Source of the DNA: Woeseia sp034521225
GTDB taxonomy: Bacteria; Pseudomonadota; Gammaproteobacteria; Steroidobacterales; Woeseiaceae
Assembly: GCA_034521225.1 (NCBI GenBank)
Contig: JAXHMR010000002.1
Location: forward strand, 248,001 to 312,000
Length of the DNA: 64,000 nucleotides
Reading direction: 5' to 3'
Shown here: piece after piece, positions 45,344-55,776 of the stretch
Numbering within the stretch: position 1 is the stretch's first letter
Layout of the letters: each line of letters opens with the position of its first letter
Notes under the pieces: model-generated
The model's database searches: none
The model's input: the letters and a program-made list of their open reading frames with translations, nothing else
What the model was told of the DNA's origin: nothing
Made by a program: the position numbers and the translations under genes

Positions 45344-46660
45344 CTAGTTGGCGAGGTCGGCCTCGCGGACGGCGTACGAGTATGCCGATCTGCATGGCCA
45401 GGTGACGACGTCGACGTTTTCCCACCATTCATCGGGTGAATGGGCATCGCCGCCGATACCACCGCGGCTCATGGTTACAGCGGGCACGCGGATGGAGTCG
45501 GCAGGTTGGCGTCAGTTGACGATATGCGCAGTTCCGGTTCGATGCCGAAAGCTTTTGTTGCGGCCATTGCACGCTGCACTAGCGGTGAGTCGGGGTCGCC
45601 AAGTGCGGCCGGTCGCGTGCCGACGCGGTCGACGGAGACTGTCAGCGCGTCACCGATAAGTCGCGCGTCGTTCTCTTCCTGCAGCGCCTGTTGCACGGCC
45701 TCCTGCAACACGGCGTCTATGTCATCCAGCTTGTCCTGGTTGCCGGAGCGCCTGTCCACTTCCATCCACGATTCGAACGGCACCGAGTTGATCGACGTGC
45801 CGCCGCCGATGCGCCCGACGTTATAGCTGGTTTTGTCGCCCTTTGACGTTACGGCAGGCGCGCGTTCAACGAACAACGCGATGGCGCGGCCGAGTGCGTG
45901 ATGTGGATTAGCGGTGCCGAACGCTCCCCATGAATGGCCGCCGGGGCCCTTGAACGTGACACGGTATCGATGTGAGCCGACGCCGCCGTAGACGATGCGG
46001 TCCGTCCGGCCGCCATCGACGGCGATCAGCGTGTCAATCTTCTTCGCGCCGTCACGAAACAGGTGCTTGACGCCGGCCAGGTCGCCAAGACCTTCTTCGC
46101 CGACATTGCCGATGAACAGCAAATCCGCTTCGGTCTGGATGCCGGCATGCTCGAGTGCGCGCGGCGCGCCCAGTACGACGACGAGGCCGCGGGAGTTATC
46201 ACCGATACCGGGTGCGTACGTCGCGGTCGCCGTCAAACCTCACCGTCACGTCCGTACCTTCCGGGAACACTGTGTCGAGATGCGCGCTGTAGGCAATCAC
46301 GCGCTTACCCCCGGTACCGGGCCTGCGGCCGATAACATTGCCGACTTCATCGATCGTGACATCGCGCAGGCCGGACTCCCGCAGCAGCTCTGCGAACCGT
46401 GCGGCGCGGCGCTCTTCGTTGAAGGGCGGGGCGGGAATCTCATTCAGTTCAATCAGGTCGCGGTGCGACTGCGGCTCGATTTCGAGGACATGGTCGAGTG
46501 CGGACTTCACCTTCGGGTCGCCGCGCAGGGCCGCGATCTGCTCCAGGTAGCGTTGGTCGACTGCCGGTGTCAGCGCTTCGGCGCCCTGGGCTGCAGTGCC
46601 GCCGGCAAGCATCGCGCCAGCCAGCAATACGTGCAATTGTGCCGTCGCTATCAGTTTCAT
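45344..46660 (-). CDS. M20/M25/M40 family metallo-hydrolase, exported (two frameshifts)
   Basis: A signal peptide (LHVLLAGAMLAGGTAAQGAEA), then an M20 dizinc peptidase: RVIAYSAHLDTVFPEG (first zinc ligands), GIGDNSRGLVVVLGA, FIGNVGEEGLGDLAG (catalytic Glu pair), a dimerisation domain with GGHSWGAFGTANPHHALGRA, and STDANLP plus GGDAHSPDEWWENVDVV with the last ligands. The frames join at ~46205 and ~45500 by one-base changes. Probably a secreted aminopeptidase or tripeptidase; it is on the opposite strand to the ectoine-like genes and not obviously part of them. Confidence 0.82.
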
Positions 46661-46863
46661 TATCCGGGGTCCTGTCGCCGTTGCTTATGCGCCTGGGATG
46701 CGCTGCGGTAGCTTAACAGCCGGATAAAGAAATCTCAGCCGGGGCAACCGGGTGCGGATTGTTCCGCACCCGGCCTCCCGCGCTTCCGTGCCCTGTGTCC
46801 AGGAGGCGGCTGGCGCGGCACGCGGCTGGACGGCACTGGTGCCTGCAATGTTAAGGTAGCGGG

Positions 46864-48084
46864 ATGCCTGAAATTGATGCAATTCCGTGGGGCGCACTGA
46901 TTCAGCGTGCCGTTGGCCTGCGCCATGACCTGCACCGCCAGCCGGAACTCGGGTGGCAGGAGCAGGCCGCGGAGCGCATACGTGCGCGCCTCGATGAGTT
47001 GTAGCTTTACGTGGCGCCAATGCGCCGATACCGGCACCGTGGCACGGCTGGCCGCGAATGCACCGGGCCGTCATATCGCGCTGCGTGCCGATATCGACGC
47101 GCTGGCGATTCATGAGGCAACCGGCACTGACTGGGCATCAGAGTCGACGGGCCTGATGCATGCTTGCGGTCACGACGGGCATACCGCGACACTGATGGCG
47201 GCGGCCGAGTGGCTGAAACATTGCGAGGCTGACCTTCCGGGACCGGTAACGCTGCTGTTCCAGCCCGCCGAGGAAGGGGGTCACGGCGCGAAGCGGATGA
47301 TCGAGGACGGCGCGCTCGACGGGGTTGATGCGGTGTTCGGCTGGCACAACTGGCCGGCCATGCCTGCGTCGGCCAGGCCGTCTGCCCGGACGGCGTGGTC
47401 ATGGCGGGCAACGGCACTTTTCGCATTGATGTCACCGGCCAGGGCGGTCACGCCAGCCAGCCGGAGGCATGCCGGGATCCGGTGCTGGCGGCGTCCGCGA
47501 TCGTCGTCGCGCTGCAGCAGGTCGTCAGCCGCTGCCTGCCGGCGCAGGATGCGACCGTCCTCAGTGTGACCTCATTTGACGCCCGGAGCGGCCCACCAAC
47601 GATTCCCGATACGGCGACGCTTGAGGGCAGTTTCCGGCTCGCCGATACGAGCCGCCAGCCGGCATTGGTCGAGCACGTGCAGCGCATCGCGCAGGCGACC
47701 GCGCAAAGTTACGGCGCCCACGCCGCCGTCACGGTATTCCCGCGCTACCAGGCAACCGTCAATCATCCGCCCGAGGCAGCGCGCTTCCGGCAGGCACTTG
47801 CGGCGGAGTTCGGGCCTGGTGTGGTTTCTCTGGACGATACCGCATTACCGATTATGGCGTCCGAGGATTTCAGTTATTATTTGCGGGAGCGGCCGGGGGC
47901 ATTCGCGCTGATCGGTGCCAACGACGGCCCCGGCAGGGATACGCCCTGCCACAGCCCACGCTACGACTTCAATGATGCGCTGATTTCACCGGTGGCGCGG
48001 ATTTACGCGCGCCTCGCCGGCGCGCCGTTGCCGGGCGAACGGGAAAACGCGTCGAATGCAACGATGCAGGCGACAGGATCATGA
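46864..48084 (+). CDS. doeB2: M20D amidohydrolase, candidate N-acetyl-diaminobutyrate deacetylase DoeB2 (two frameshifts)
   Basis: A cytoplasmic M20D amidohydrolase: VGLRHDLHRQPELGWQE, ALRADIDALAIHE, the metal-binding HACGHDGHTATLM, LLFQPAEEGGHGAKRMIEDGAL, FRIDVTGQGGHASQPE and IMASEDFSYYL. Indels near 47000 and 47385 split it. On sequence alone it could be a hippurate or N-acyl amino acid hydrolase. The following three genes are those of ectoine breakdown (DoeD, DoeA and DoeC types), in which an M20 enzyme, DoeB2, removes the acetyl group from N-acetyl-diaminobutyrate, so that role is inferred from context. Confidence 0.72.
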
Positions 48085-48123
48085 GCGGTGCCGGCTGGCG
48101 CCCCTCGCAACAGGAGGACCTTG

Positions 48124-49411
48124 ATGAAAATTTTTGAGCAATGGGAATCGGAGGTCCGCGGCTATTTGCCGGCTGTACCCGACGGTATTCGAGTGGGCAT
48201 CAGAATGCCCGGCAGGTTGATGAGGCCGGCAAATCGTATATCGATTTCTTCGCTGGCGCCGGTGTCCTGAATTTCGGCCACAACAACGAGCGCATGAAAA
48301 AGGCGTTAATTCGGTTTATCGAAGCCGATGGTGTGGCACACAGCCTTGATATGTACACGACGGTCAAACGCGATTTCATTGCGAAGTTCGCCGGTACGAT
48401 ACTCGAACCGCGCAACATGAAGTACAAGATGCAGTTCACCGGACCCACTGGCACCAACGCGGTCGAAGCGGCGCTGAAACTCGCGCGCAGGGTCAGCCGG
48501 CCGGCAAAACGTTATCGCCTACACGCACGGGTTCCACGGCATGACGCTGGGTGCGCTGGCCTGCACAGGCAATTCGTATTTCGCAACGCCGCCGGGCGTG
48601 CCGCTCAATACGTCAGGCATCAGCCGTTTGGTTGCGAAAAAACCTGCATGGACTGCACGATGGGCTGCGGCCTTGAGTCGGTCGAGAGGCTGCGCGCGTT
48701 GTTTGACGATTCATCATCCGGTGTTGAAAAGCCGGCGGCCTTTCTCGTCGAGGCCATCCAGGCCGAGGGCGGTGTCAAGGTGGCCAGCAAGGAATGGCTG
48801 CAGGCCACGCAGAAACTCGCCCGCGATACCGGCGCGCTGTTCATCCTCGATGACATCCAGGCGGGCTGCGGCCGCACCGGCAACTATTTCAGCTTCGACG
48901 GCATGGATCTCGATCCGGACATTATTAACCTCGCGAAGGGCATCGGCGGTTTTGGAACACCGCTTGCGATGAACCTCGTCAAGCCCGAGCACGACAAGCA
49001 CTGGGCGCCGGGAGAGCAGCACCGGGACGTTCCGTCGGCCAGGGCCTGTCGTTTGCCGCCGGCATCGAGGCTCTCGGTTATTTCGACAACGACGAGCTGA
49101 TGCAGGAGGTGCGGCGCAAGGGCAAGCAGATGGCCGAGCATCTCGACGGTATCTGCAAGCGCGTCAGCGGCAAACGCTTCCAGGTGCGCGGCAAGGGCAT
49201 GATGCAGGGGCTCGATACCGGCGACGGCGAGACGGCGAAGCAGATTGCGACACGCGCTTTCGAGTCAGGACTGCTGGCCGGCACCAGCGGCACGGGCGGA
49301 CGGGTACTCAAGCTGATCCCCCCGCTGACGATTCCGCAGGCGGACCTCGACGAAGGGCTGCAGATCCTGTCTGATTCTGTAGGGGAGATTGCAAAGGTGA
49401 AAGCAGCATGA
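48124..49411 (+). CDS. doeD: Class III aminotransferase, diaminobutyrate transaminase type (DoeD/EctB-like; several frameshifts)
   Basis: PLP enzyme predicted to transaminate 2,4-diaminobutyrate to aspartate semialdehyde. It starts MKIFEQWESEVRGY like EctB/DoeD, after AGGAGG. Blocks in changing frames: EAGKSYIDFFAGAGVLNFGHNN, QFTGPTGTNAVEAALKLAR, THGFHGMTLGALACTGNSYF, AFLVEAIQAEGGVKVAS, FILDDIQAGCGRTG, the PLP lysine in INLAKGIGGFGTP, then GLSFAAGIEALGYF to the end. At least three indels. No ectA or ectC lies near, so a catabolic role is favoured over ectoine synthesis. Confidence 0.8.
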
Positions 49412-50635
49412 TTCGACGCGATGACATGACGTTTCCGCTTCAGAGGAGTACGAGCGGCGGGTCGGTGACCTGCGTGAGCGCATGGAAAAACGGCTGCTCG
49501 ACGCGGTGGTCATTACAGACCCGGAAAACCTGATGTACCTGACGGACTACCAGACCACCGGTTACTCGTTTTTCCAGGCACTGGTCGTGCCGCTGGAAGA
49601 CGAACCGTTCATGATCACGCGTGCGCTGGAGGAATCGAACATCCATGCGCGCACGTGGGTCGAGCGTACACGTCCTTATCCCGATACCGGCGATGCGATC
49701 CAGATGCTGGTTGAGTCGCTGCGCGAGTTCGGTTGAGCGGCAAGCACATCGGCTACGAACGCAACAGCTATTTTTTCCCGGCATATCACCAGGACAGCAT
49801 TCACACGACGTTCCTGAATGGACGGCTGCTCGACTGCTTCGGCATCGTCGAGCAGGGGCGAATCAGGAAGTCGTCGGTTGAAATTGATGTCATGAGGCGC
49901 GCGGCCGAGGCGACCGAAGCCGGTATGAAGGCAGGCTATGACGCCGTCGTTGCCGGCGCGACCGAAAACGAAATCGGCGCCGCGATCAGCAACAGCATGT
50001 TCCGCGCCGGCGGCGAGCCACCGGCGGTTATGCCCTATGTGACGTCGGGGCCGCGGACGATGATCGGCCATGCGACCTGGGAAGGGCGTACGGTGCAGCC
50101 TGGCGAGCATGTATTCCTCGAGGTTGGCGGCTGCTATCGCAGGTATCACACGGCGATGATGCGCACTGTGGTACTCGGTGACCTGAAAGATTCCATGTAC
50201 AAGGCGCAGGAAAAGATGAAACTGGCGCTGCGTTCGGTCAAGGCCATTATTCGCCCCGGACTGACGGTATCGGATGCCGACAACCTGGTGCGGTCGATCA
50301 TCAGCGAAAACGATATCGGTGCCACCCTGATTACGCGCTCCGGTTATTCAATCGGCATTGCGTTCCCGCCCAGTTGGGACGAGGGCTATATCGTCAGCCT
50401 GAAGCAGGGTAATTCGACGCCGCTCGAGGAAGGCATGACATTCCATATCATTCCATGGATGTGGGGCGTGGATGCCGACAAGACCGTCGGCATTTCGGAC
50501 ACGATTTACGTGACCGCGGACGGTTGTGAATCGTTCTTTACGCTGGATGAGGACTTCGTCGTCAAGCCGGAACATGCGGCACCAGCCACGGCGCAAACCG
50601 AAACGATTGCACGCATCGGTGACGCCAGCGCCTGA
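49408..50635 (+). CDS. doeA: Ectoine hydrolase-like M24 family protein (DoeA; two frameshifts)
   Basis: Creatinase/aminopeptidase-P fold enzyme predicted to open the ectoine ring. It starts at ATG 49408, overlapping the aminotransferase stop (ATGA). N-terminal domain: SEEYERRVGDLRERMEKR, DAVVITDPENLMYLTDYQT. Catalytic domain: EIDVMRRAAEATEAGMKAGYDAV, PYVTSGPRTMIGHATWEG, LEVGGCYRRYHTAMMRTVVLGD and MTFHIIPWMWG. The GC(Y)RRYH segment, without the usual Asp-Asp pair of true M24 peptidases, is what is seen in DoeA. Indels lie near 49435 and 49735 (GTTCGGTTGAGC). Confidence 0.8.
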
Positions 50636-50645
50636 GCGAATCGCT

Positions 50646-50778
50646 GTCATTGCGAGCCGCGCAGCGGCGTGGCAACTTGGTCATTGCGAGCCGCGTAGCG
50701 GCGTGGCAACCTCGCTCCGATTACCGCCGACGTTTCATTTGCGAGATCGCCACGTCGCTGCGCTCCTCGCGACGACGG
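50646..50778. repeat. MITE/REP-like repeat locus R3
   Basis: Two forward half-units (50646-50679 and 50680-50714, GTCATTGCGAGCCGCG…) and one reverse half-unit (50741-50778, …CTCCTCGCGACGACGG) between the DoeA- and DoeC-like genes. Confidence 0.8.
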
Positions 50779-50846
50779 CAGTATTGTATTGTTAACCACG
50801 GCGCATTTGGCCGAATCCCGACTAACACACACGCAGGAGAGCATGA

Positions 50847-52223
50847 ATGCTGACCGCCGTCGACCCGAGCAGCGGCAAGACTGTCAGGGAAGTACAGCCC
50901 GCCGGAAGCGAGGCTGTAGAGAAAATACTTGCCAATGCAAGCGCTGCTCGCGAAACGTGGCGCAAGACCGATTTCGCCGCACGCGCCCGCGTGCTCGAAG
51001 CCGTCGCCGGCCTGATGCGAAAACGCGTCGACGAGCTCGCGGCGCTGATGACCGAGGAAATGGGCAAGCCGGTCCGTGAAGCGCGTGGCGAGGTTGAGAA
51101 ATCCGCCTGGTGCGCGGAGCATTTCGCGCGTGAGGCCGAGTCCTACTTGCAGCCGCAGGTGATCGAGTCGGACGCGTCCAAGAGCTACGTTCAGTACCTG
51201 CCGCTCGGCACAGTCCTGGGTATCCTGCCCTGGAATGCGCCGTTTTGGCTGGCTTTCCGTTTCTTCGCGCCGGCCCTGATGGCCGGTAATACCTGTGTCA
51301 TGAAGCACGATCCGCACGTGCCCGGGTGTGCCGCCGCCATCGCGGACCTGTTCGAGCAGGCGGGGGCACCGTCGCACATCATGCAGAATCTGCCGATCGA
51401 GACGCCGGCCGTCGAAGCGGTTATCCGCGACAGACGCATACACGCGGTCTCGTTTACCGGGTCGGAAAAGGGCGGCTCGGCCGTCGCCTCGATTGCGGGT
51501 TCCGAGATCAAGAGCTCGGTCCTTGAACTGGGTGGTTCCGATCCCTGTCTCGTATTCGCCGATGCGGACCTGGAAAAAGCCGCCGATGTCATCACGCTCT
51601 CGCGCATTATTAATGCCGGCCAGAGCTGCATCGCTGCCAAACGCATCATTGTCGAGGCCTCTGTTTACGACCGGATGGTTGCGCTGCTTGAAGAGCGGCT
51701 GGGACGCCTCAAGATGGGCGATCCCCGGGACGAATCGACCGACGTAGGCCCAGTCGCGCGCGCCGACCTGCGCGACAACCTGCACCGGCAGGTCACAGAA
51801 ACAGTCAGCGCGGGTGCACGCTGCCTGCTGGGCGGTGTAATGCCCGGTGGCGACGGGTTTTACTACCCGGTAACGTTGCCTTCACCAGATGTCACGGAAG
51901 ATATGACGGCGGGCTGCGAAGAGACCTTCGGCCCGGTGGCCGTCGTCATGAAAGCGAAAGATGAAGCGGATGCGATGCGTATTGCCAATAACACGCCGTA
52001 CGGTCTCGCCGCTGGAATCTGGACCAGTACCGAACGCGGTGAAGCGCTGGCGGCCGAAATCGAAGCAGGCCAGGTCGCTGTCAACGGCATCGTCAAGACG
52101 GACCCGCGCCTGCCGAGCGGCGGTATCAAGCGCTCCGGTATCGGCCGCGAACTGGGCCCGCACGGCATCCACGAGTTCGTCAATGCGCAGCAGGTGTGGA
52201 TCGGGCCGGTGAAGACGTCGTGA
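50847..52223 (+). CDS. doeC: NAD(P)-dependent aldehyde dehydrogenase, candidate aspartate-semialdehyde dehydrogenase DoeC
   Basis: A complete 458-residue aldehyde dehydrogenase of the succinate-semialdehyde type. Catalytic Glu is in SSVLELGGSDP and catalytic Cys in NAGQSCIAAKR; the cofactor fold shows AVSFTGSEKGG, and CEETFGPVAVV and SGGIKRSGIGRELG close the C-terminal half. AGGAGA lies six bases before ATG 50847. It follows DoeA- and DoeD-like genes, which fits oxidation of aspartate semialdehyde to aspartate in ectoine catabolism. A general semialdehyde dehydrogenase is the alternative. Confidence 0.85.
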   Translation: MLTAVDPSSGKTVREVQPAGSEAVEKILANASAARETWRKTDFAARARVLEAVAGLMRKRVDELAALMTEEMGKPVREARGEVEKSAWCAEHFAREAESYLQPQVIESDASKSYVQYLPLGTVLGILPWNAPFWLAFRFFAPALMAGNTCVMKHDPHVPGCAAAIADLFEQAGAPSHIMQNLPIETPAVEAVIRDRRIHAVSFTGSEKGGSAVASIAGSEIKSSVLELGGSDPCLVFADADLEKAADVITLSRIINAGQSCIAAKRIIVEASVYDRMVALLEERLGRLKMGDPRDESTDVGPVARADLRDNLHRQVTETVSAGARCLLGGVMPGGDGFYYPVTLPSPDVTEDMTAGCEETFGPVAVVMKAKDEADAMRIANNTPYGLAAGIWTSTERGEALAAEIEAGQVAVNGIVKTDPRLPSGGIKRSGIGRELGPHGIHEFVNAQQVWIGPVKTS

Positions 52224-52227
52224 CCGA

Positions 52228-52490
52228 CATTGCAAGCCCGCAAGGCGCGGCAATCCGTCGTTGCGAGCGCGCAGCGCGTGGCAATCTCGTGCCGATTGGC
52301 AGAGCCAGTGTCCATACGAGGTCGCCACGGCGCTTCGCGCCTCGCGATGACGACAGCGTCATTGCAAGCCCGCAGAGGCGCGGCAATCCGTCGTTGCGAG
52401 CGCGCCAGCGCGTGGGCGATTCTCGGGAAGTGGGCAGAGCGGTGAACGGTACGAATCGCCACGGCGCTACGCGCCTCGCGATGACGGTGG
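52228..52490. repeat. MITE/REP-like repeat locus R4
   Basis: At least six half-units in both orientations (for example CATTGCAAGCCCGC…, GTCGTTGCGAGCGCG… and reverse CGCCTCGCGATGACG), with the conserved spacer motif read here as GGCAGAG. It fills the ALDH-pyrophosphatase gap. Confidence 0.78.
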
Positions 52491-52526
52491 TACCTTTATA
52501 CCCGACATTCACACCGGGACCCCGGC

Positions 52527-53060
52527 ATGCGCATAGATGCGATTGCGATTGGCAATAATCCACCGGACGACGTCAACGTCATCATCGAAGTGCCGCTCGG
52601 CGGCCAGCCCATCAAGTACGAAATGGACAAGGAGGCCGGTACACTCGTCGTGGACCGTTTCCTTTACACGCCGATGGCGTATCCCGGCAATTACGGCTTC
52701 GTGCCCCATACGCTGTCCGACGACGGTGACCCGATCGACGTGCTGGTCTGCAACACGCGACAACTGATTCCAGCCTGCGTCATTAACGTACGGCCGATCG
52801 GTGTACTTATCATGGAGGACAATTCCGGCCAGGACGAGAAGATTCTTGCCGTGCCTTCACACGCACTGACGCGCCGCTACGACAATGTTGCGAACTTTTC
52901 CGACCTGCCGGAAATCACGATCGAGCAGATCGAGCACTTTTTCGAACATTACAAGGATCTCGAGCCTGGCAAATGGGTCAAGATTGGCGCCTGGCACGAT
53001 GCGGCGATGGCGCGCCAGCTGATCGTCGAAGCTATCGAACGTGCTCGTATCAACGACTAG
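52527..53060 (+). CDS. ppa: Inorganic pyrophosphatase (family I)
   Basis: Cytoplasmic Mg2+-dependent hydrolase of pyrophosphate; 177 residues, intact. Family I motifs are all present: VIIEVPLGGQPIKYEMDKE, VDRFLYTPMAYPGNYGFVPHT, DDGDPIDVLV (catalytic Asp cluster), DEKILAVPSHA and FFEHYKDLEPGKWVKIGAW. Its start falls just after repeat locus R4. Confidence 0.95.
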   Translation: MRIDAIAIGNNPPDDVNVIIEVPLGGQPIKYEMDKEAGTLVVDRFLYTPMAYPGNYGFVPHTLSDDGDPIDVLVCNTRQLIPACVINVRPIGVLIMEDNSGQDEKILAVPSHALTRRYDNVANFSDLPEITIEQIEHFFEHYKDLEPGKWVKIGAWHDAAMARQLIVEAIERARIND

Positions 53061-53156
53061 AATAATATGACCGTAAGGTTGCGGGACGTGCCGCAACCCG
53101 CGCATAACCAGAATCCAGGCTTGCCGCTGACGCAGCCATAGACCAGGGAAGGCACC

Positions 53157-54376
53157 ATGTCCAATAACACTCTCCTGCAACGCATACTGTCCGGAAGCCT
53201 CGTCCTGCAGATTGCCGTGGGCATCGTCCTTGGTACCCTGCTGGCGCTGGTGTCGACCGAGGCAGCCGCGTCCGTCATGGTGCTCGGGCCGCCTGTTCGT
53301 CCAGGCATTGATGGCGGTGGCCCCGGTACTGGTACTGGTGCTGGTTGCCTCCGCGCTCGCCAACCAGAAGCGCGAACGCCAGGCGAACATACAGCCGATC
53401 GTACTGCTGTACCTGATCGGTACACTGAGCGCCGCATTCGTGGCCGTGCTGATCAGCATGCTGTTTCCGACGACACTGGTCCTCGACATCAGCGGCGTCG
53501 CCATGAAGCCGCCGCAGGGTATCGGCGAAGTGTTGAGCAACCTGTTGTTCAAGCTGGTCGACAACCCCGTCAGCGCGATCATGGACGGTAACTTCATCGG
53601 CATCCTCGTCTGGGGTGTGGCGCTGGGCGTTACGCTGCGGCACGCATCGGAAACGACGCGGACGGCGCTGGGTGATCTGTCTGACGCCGTCACGACGGTG
53701 GTCCGCGTCGTCATTCGTCTCGCCCCGATCGGTATTTTCGGGCTGGTCGCCGGCAATCTGGCTGAAGCCGGTCTGTCCGCACTGGCCGGTTATGCTCGCA
53801 TCCTGACCGTGCTGATTAGCGCCATGTTGATCATGGCGCTGCTCGTCAATCCGCTGATCGTCTGGGTCCGGATACGTACCAACCCCATACCCGCTGGTAT
53901 TGCGCTGCCTGCGCGAGAGCGGCATTACTGCGTTCTTTACAAGAAGTTCGGCGGCCAATATTCCCGTCAACCTGCGGCTCAGCGAAAAGCTCGGGCTGGA
54001 CAAAGACACGTATGCCGTCACGATACCGCTGGGCGCAACGATCAACATGGGTGGCGCCGCCATTACGATTACCGTACTGACGTTGGCCGCCGCGCACACG
54101 CTGAACATCAATATCGATTTCGCGACCGCGCTGCTGCTTAGTGTCGTCGCTGCTTTGTCAGCCTGTGGCGCATCGGGCGTCGCCGGGGGCTCGCTGTTGC
54201 TGATTCCGCTGAGTTGCGGCCTGTTCGGTATCCCGAATGACGTTGCCATGCAGGTTGTTGCGGTCGGCTTTGTCATCAGCGTACTGCAGGATTCCGCCGA
54301 AACCGCGTTGAACAGCTCGACTGACGTCGTTTTCACGGCGACCGTCGCAGGCTACGGCCGCGACGAACCGGGTTAG
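53157..54376 (+). CDS. sstT: Sodium:serine/threonine symporter SstT-like (two frameshifts)
   Basis: A dicarboxylate/amino acid:cation symporter of ~405 residues. Opening: LLQRILSGSLVLQIAVGIVLGTLLALVSTEAA. Second frame (53300-53885): LFVQALMAVAPVLVLVLVASALAN, LIGTLSAAFVAVLISMLFP, NFIGILVWGVALGVTLRHAS, IRLAPIGIFGLVAGNLAEAG. Third frame: RESGITAFFTRSSAANIPVN, VTIPLGATINMGGAAITITVLTLA and LQDSAETALNSSTDVVFTA. These are the SstT hairpin and substrate-binding loops. Two one-base indels break it near 53290 and 53890. Confidence 0.82.
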
Positions 54377-54383
54377 TACCCCC

Positions 54384-54665
54384 GTCATCGCGAGGGGCGC
54401 AACGACGTGGCGATCTCGCCCGGCCCCGTCATCGCGAGCCCGAAGGGCGTGGCGATCTCGTCCGGCCCCGTCATCGCGAGCCCGGAGGGCGTGGCGATCT
54501 CGCCGGCCCCGTCATCGCGAGCCCGAAGGGCGTGGCGATCTCGTGAATCCTGTGACTCTGCCAACCTGTCCAAGATTGCCACGGCGGCTACGCCGCCTCG
54601 CAACGACGGTGCGAGATTGCCACGGCGGCTACGCCGCCTCGCAATGACGGGGTCATCGCGAGGCA
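54384..54665. repeat. MITE/REP-like repeat array R5
   Basis: Four forward half-units in tandem (starts 54384, 54428, 54470, 54511) followed by the spacer GACTCTGCCAACCTGT and two reverse half-units (54571-54606 and 54612-54650), then a partial GTCATCGCGAGG. The inner hairpins differ (CCCGAAGGGCG, GCGGCTACGCCGCC), but each remains self-complementary. Confidence 0.82.
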
Positions 54666-54820
54666 CAAAGTGTGTCCAACGTCACAAAATTACCCTTTAT
54701 CGGTCAATGTTTTACCCCCTACCCCGCACCAAGCCGGTATTTGTGACCAGCCTCACGCAAGACCCCAGACCGCCGCGCCTATACCGCCGACATTCTGTCA
54801 AATCGCACGGATGGGCACTT

Positions 54821-55774
54821 ATGTTTCAAGGCTTTGGAGGCAATTCTTCAGCCACTGCTCGGGCCGCCCTGACGATCAACGGTCAGCGCGCAGCTCTCGT
54901 TCGTGTGTCCGATGGAACGGCGGCTCGCCCGGTACTTGAGGTACATGTATTTGATGTCATAACGGGCGACAGCGGCGAGCCGGATTTCACAAAATCCGGC
55001 GTCGATATAAAGGCGCTGCAGAAACTACCCGTAAGCACGGTCCTGCCCGGGGCAGCTACCAGCTGATGCTCGAGGAACTGCCCAACGCACCGCGCGACGA
55101 ACTGAAACAGGCACTGGCCTGGCGAATTCGAGATCGTATCGACACGCCGCTGGACGAGGCCATCATCGAACTGCTGGACATGCCGGCGCAGGCACGCGGC
55201 GGACAAAAACCGTCTGGCCTATGCGGCAGTGACAAGTCAGGCGGCAGTCGAGTCACTCGTGGCCCAGGTGAAGCGGGCCGGGCTCAAAGCTGATGCGATC
55301 GACCTGCCGGAGCTGTGTCTGCGAAACATTGCTGTTCGTCTGCCGCAAGATAGCCGCGGCGTTGCATTCCTGCACTTTACTGATGACTGTGGATTGCTGA
55401 CGATTACCCGGGGCGGCGTGCTGTACCTCGTCCGACGCATCGATGTCGGGCAGGTGGCCCTCGACGAAACGCCCGGCACACAGAGCCGCGAGGCTCTGAT
55501 ACCCAAGATTTGCCTGGAGCTACAGCGTTCCCTTGACTATTACGAAACGCATTACGACTGCCGCGCTGTGAGCGACCTGGTGCTCGGCCCTGGCAGCGGC
55601 ATCGGTGTGCTGCAGGAGGCATTGCGTGACCAGCTTGGCCTGGATGCCACAATGCTCGACCTTGCCGACCTGTTCGATATCAGCGAGCCACTCAGCGAGG
55701 AAACGCAGCATGAGTGCCTGCTGGCGATTGGCGCGGCGCTGCGATCCGAAGCACCTGTGCGGCAGGCGGCATAG
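54821..55774 (+). CDS. mshI: MSHA biogenesis protein MshI, PilM/GspL-like (two frameshifts)
   Basis: First gene of the MSHA pilus operon; an actin-like cytoplasmic component of the pilus assembly platform. Three frames join: MFQGFGGNSSATARAALTINGQRAALVRV…; LPVSTVLPG then MLEELPNAPRDELKQALAWRIRDRIDTPLDEAIIELLDMP; and VTSQAAVESLVAQVKRAGLKADAIDLPELCLRNI…VAFLHFTDDCGLLTITRGGVLYLVRRIDVG. This is the PilM-type order (P-V--VL--Y-L-L-E-P, then TR-LY--R). Indels lie near 55060 and 55205. Confidence 0.78.
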
Positions 55775-55776
55775 TC

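Noticed and set aside
46700..46722. Sixth operator copy (GCTGCGGTAGCTTAAC) before the M20 gene
   Set aside because: The right half does not match CGCAC and dyad symmetry is lost.
54384..54665. Possible CRISPR array from regularly repeated ~33-base units
   Set aside because: Units alternate orientation, spacers are 9-11 bases or near-identical, and no cas genes are present. It is a cluster of the dispersed repeat.
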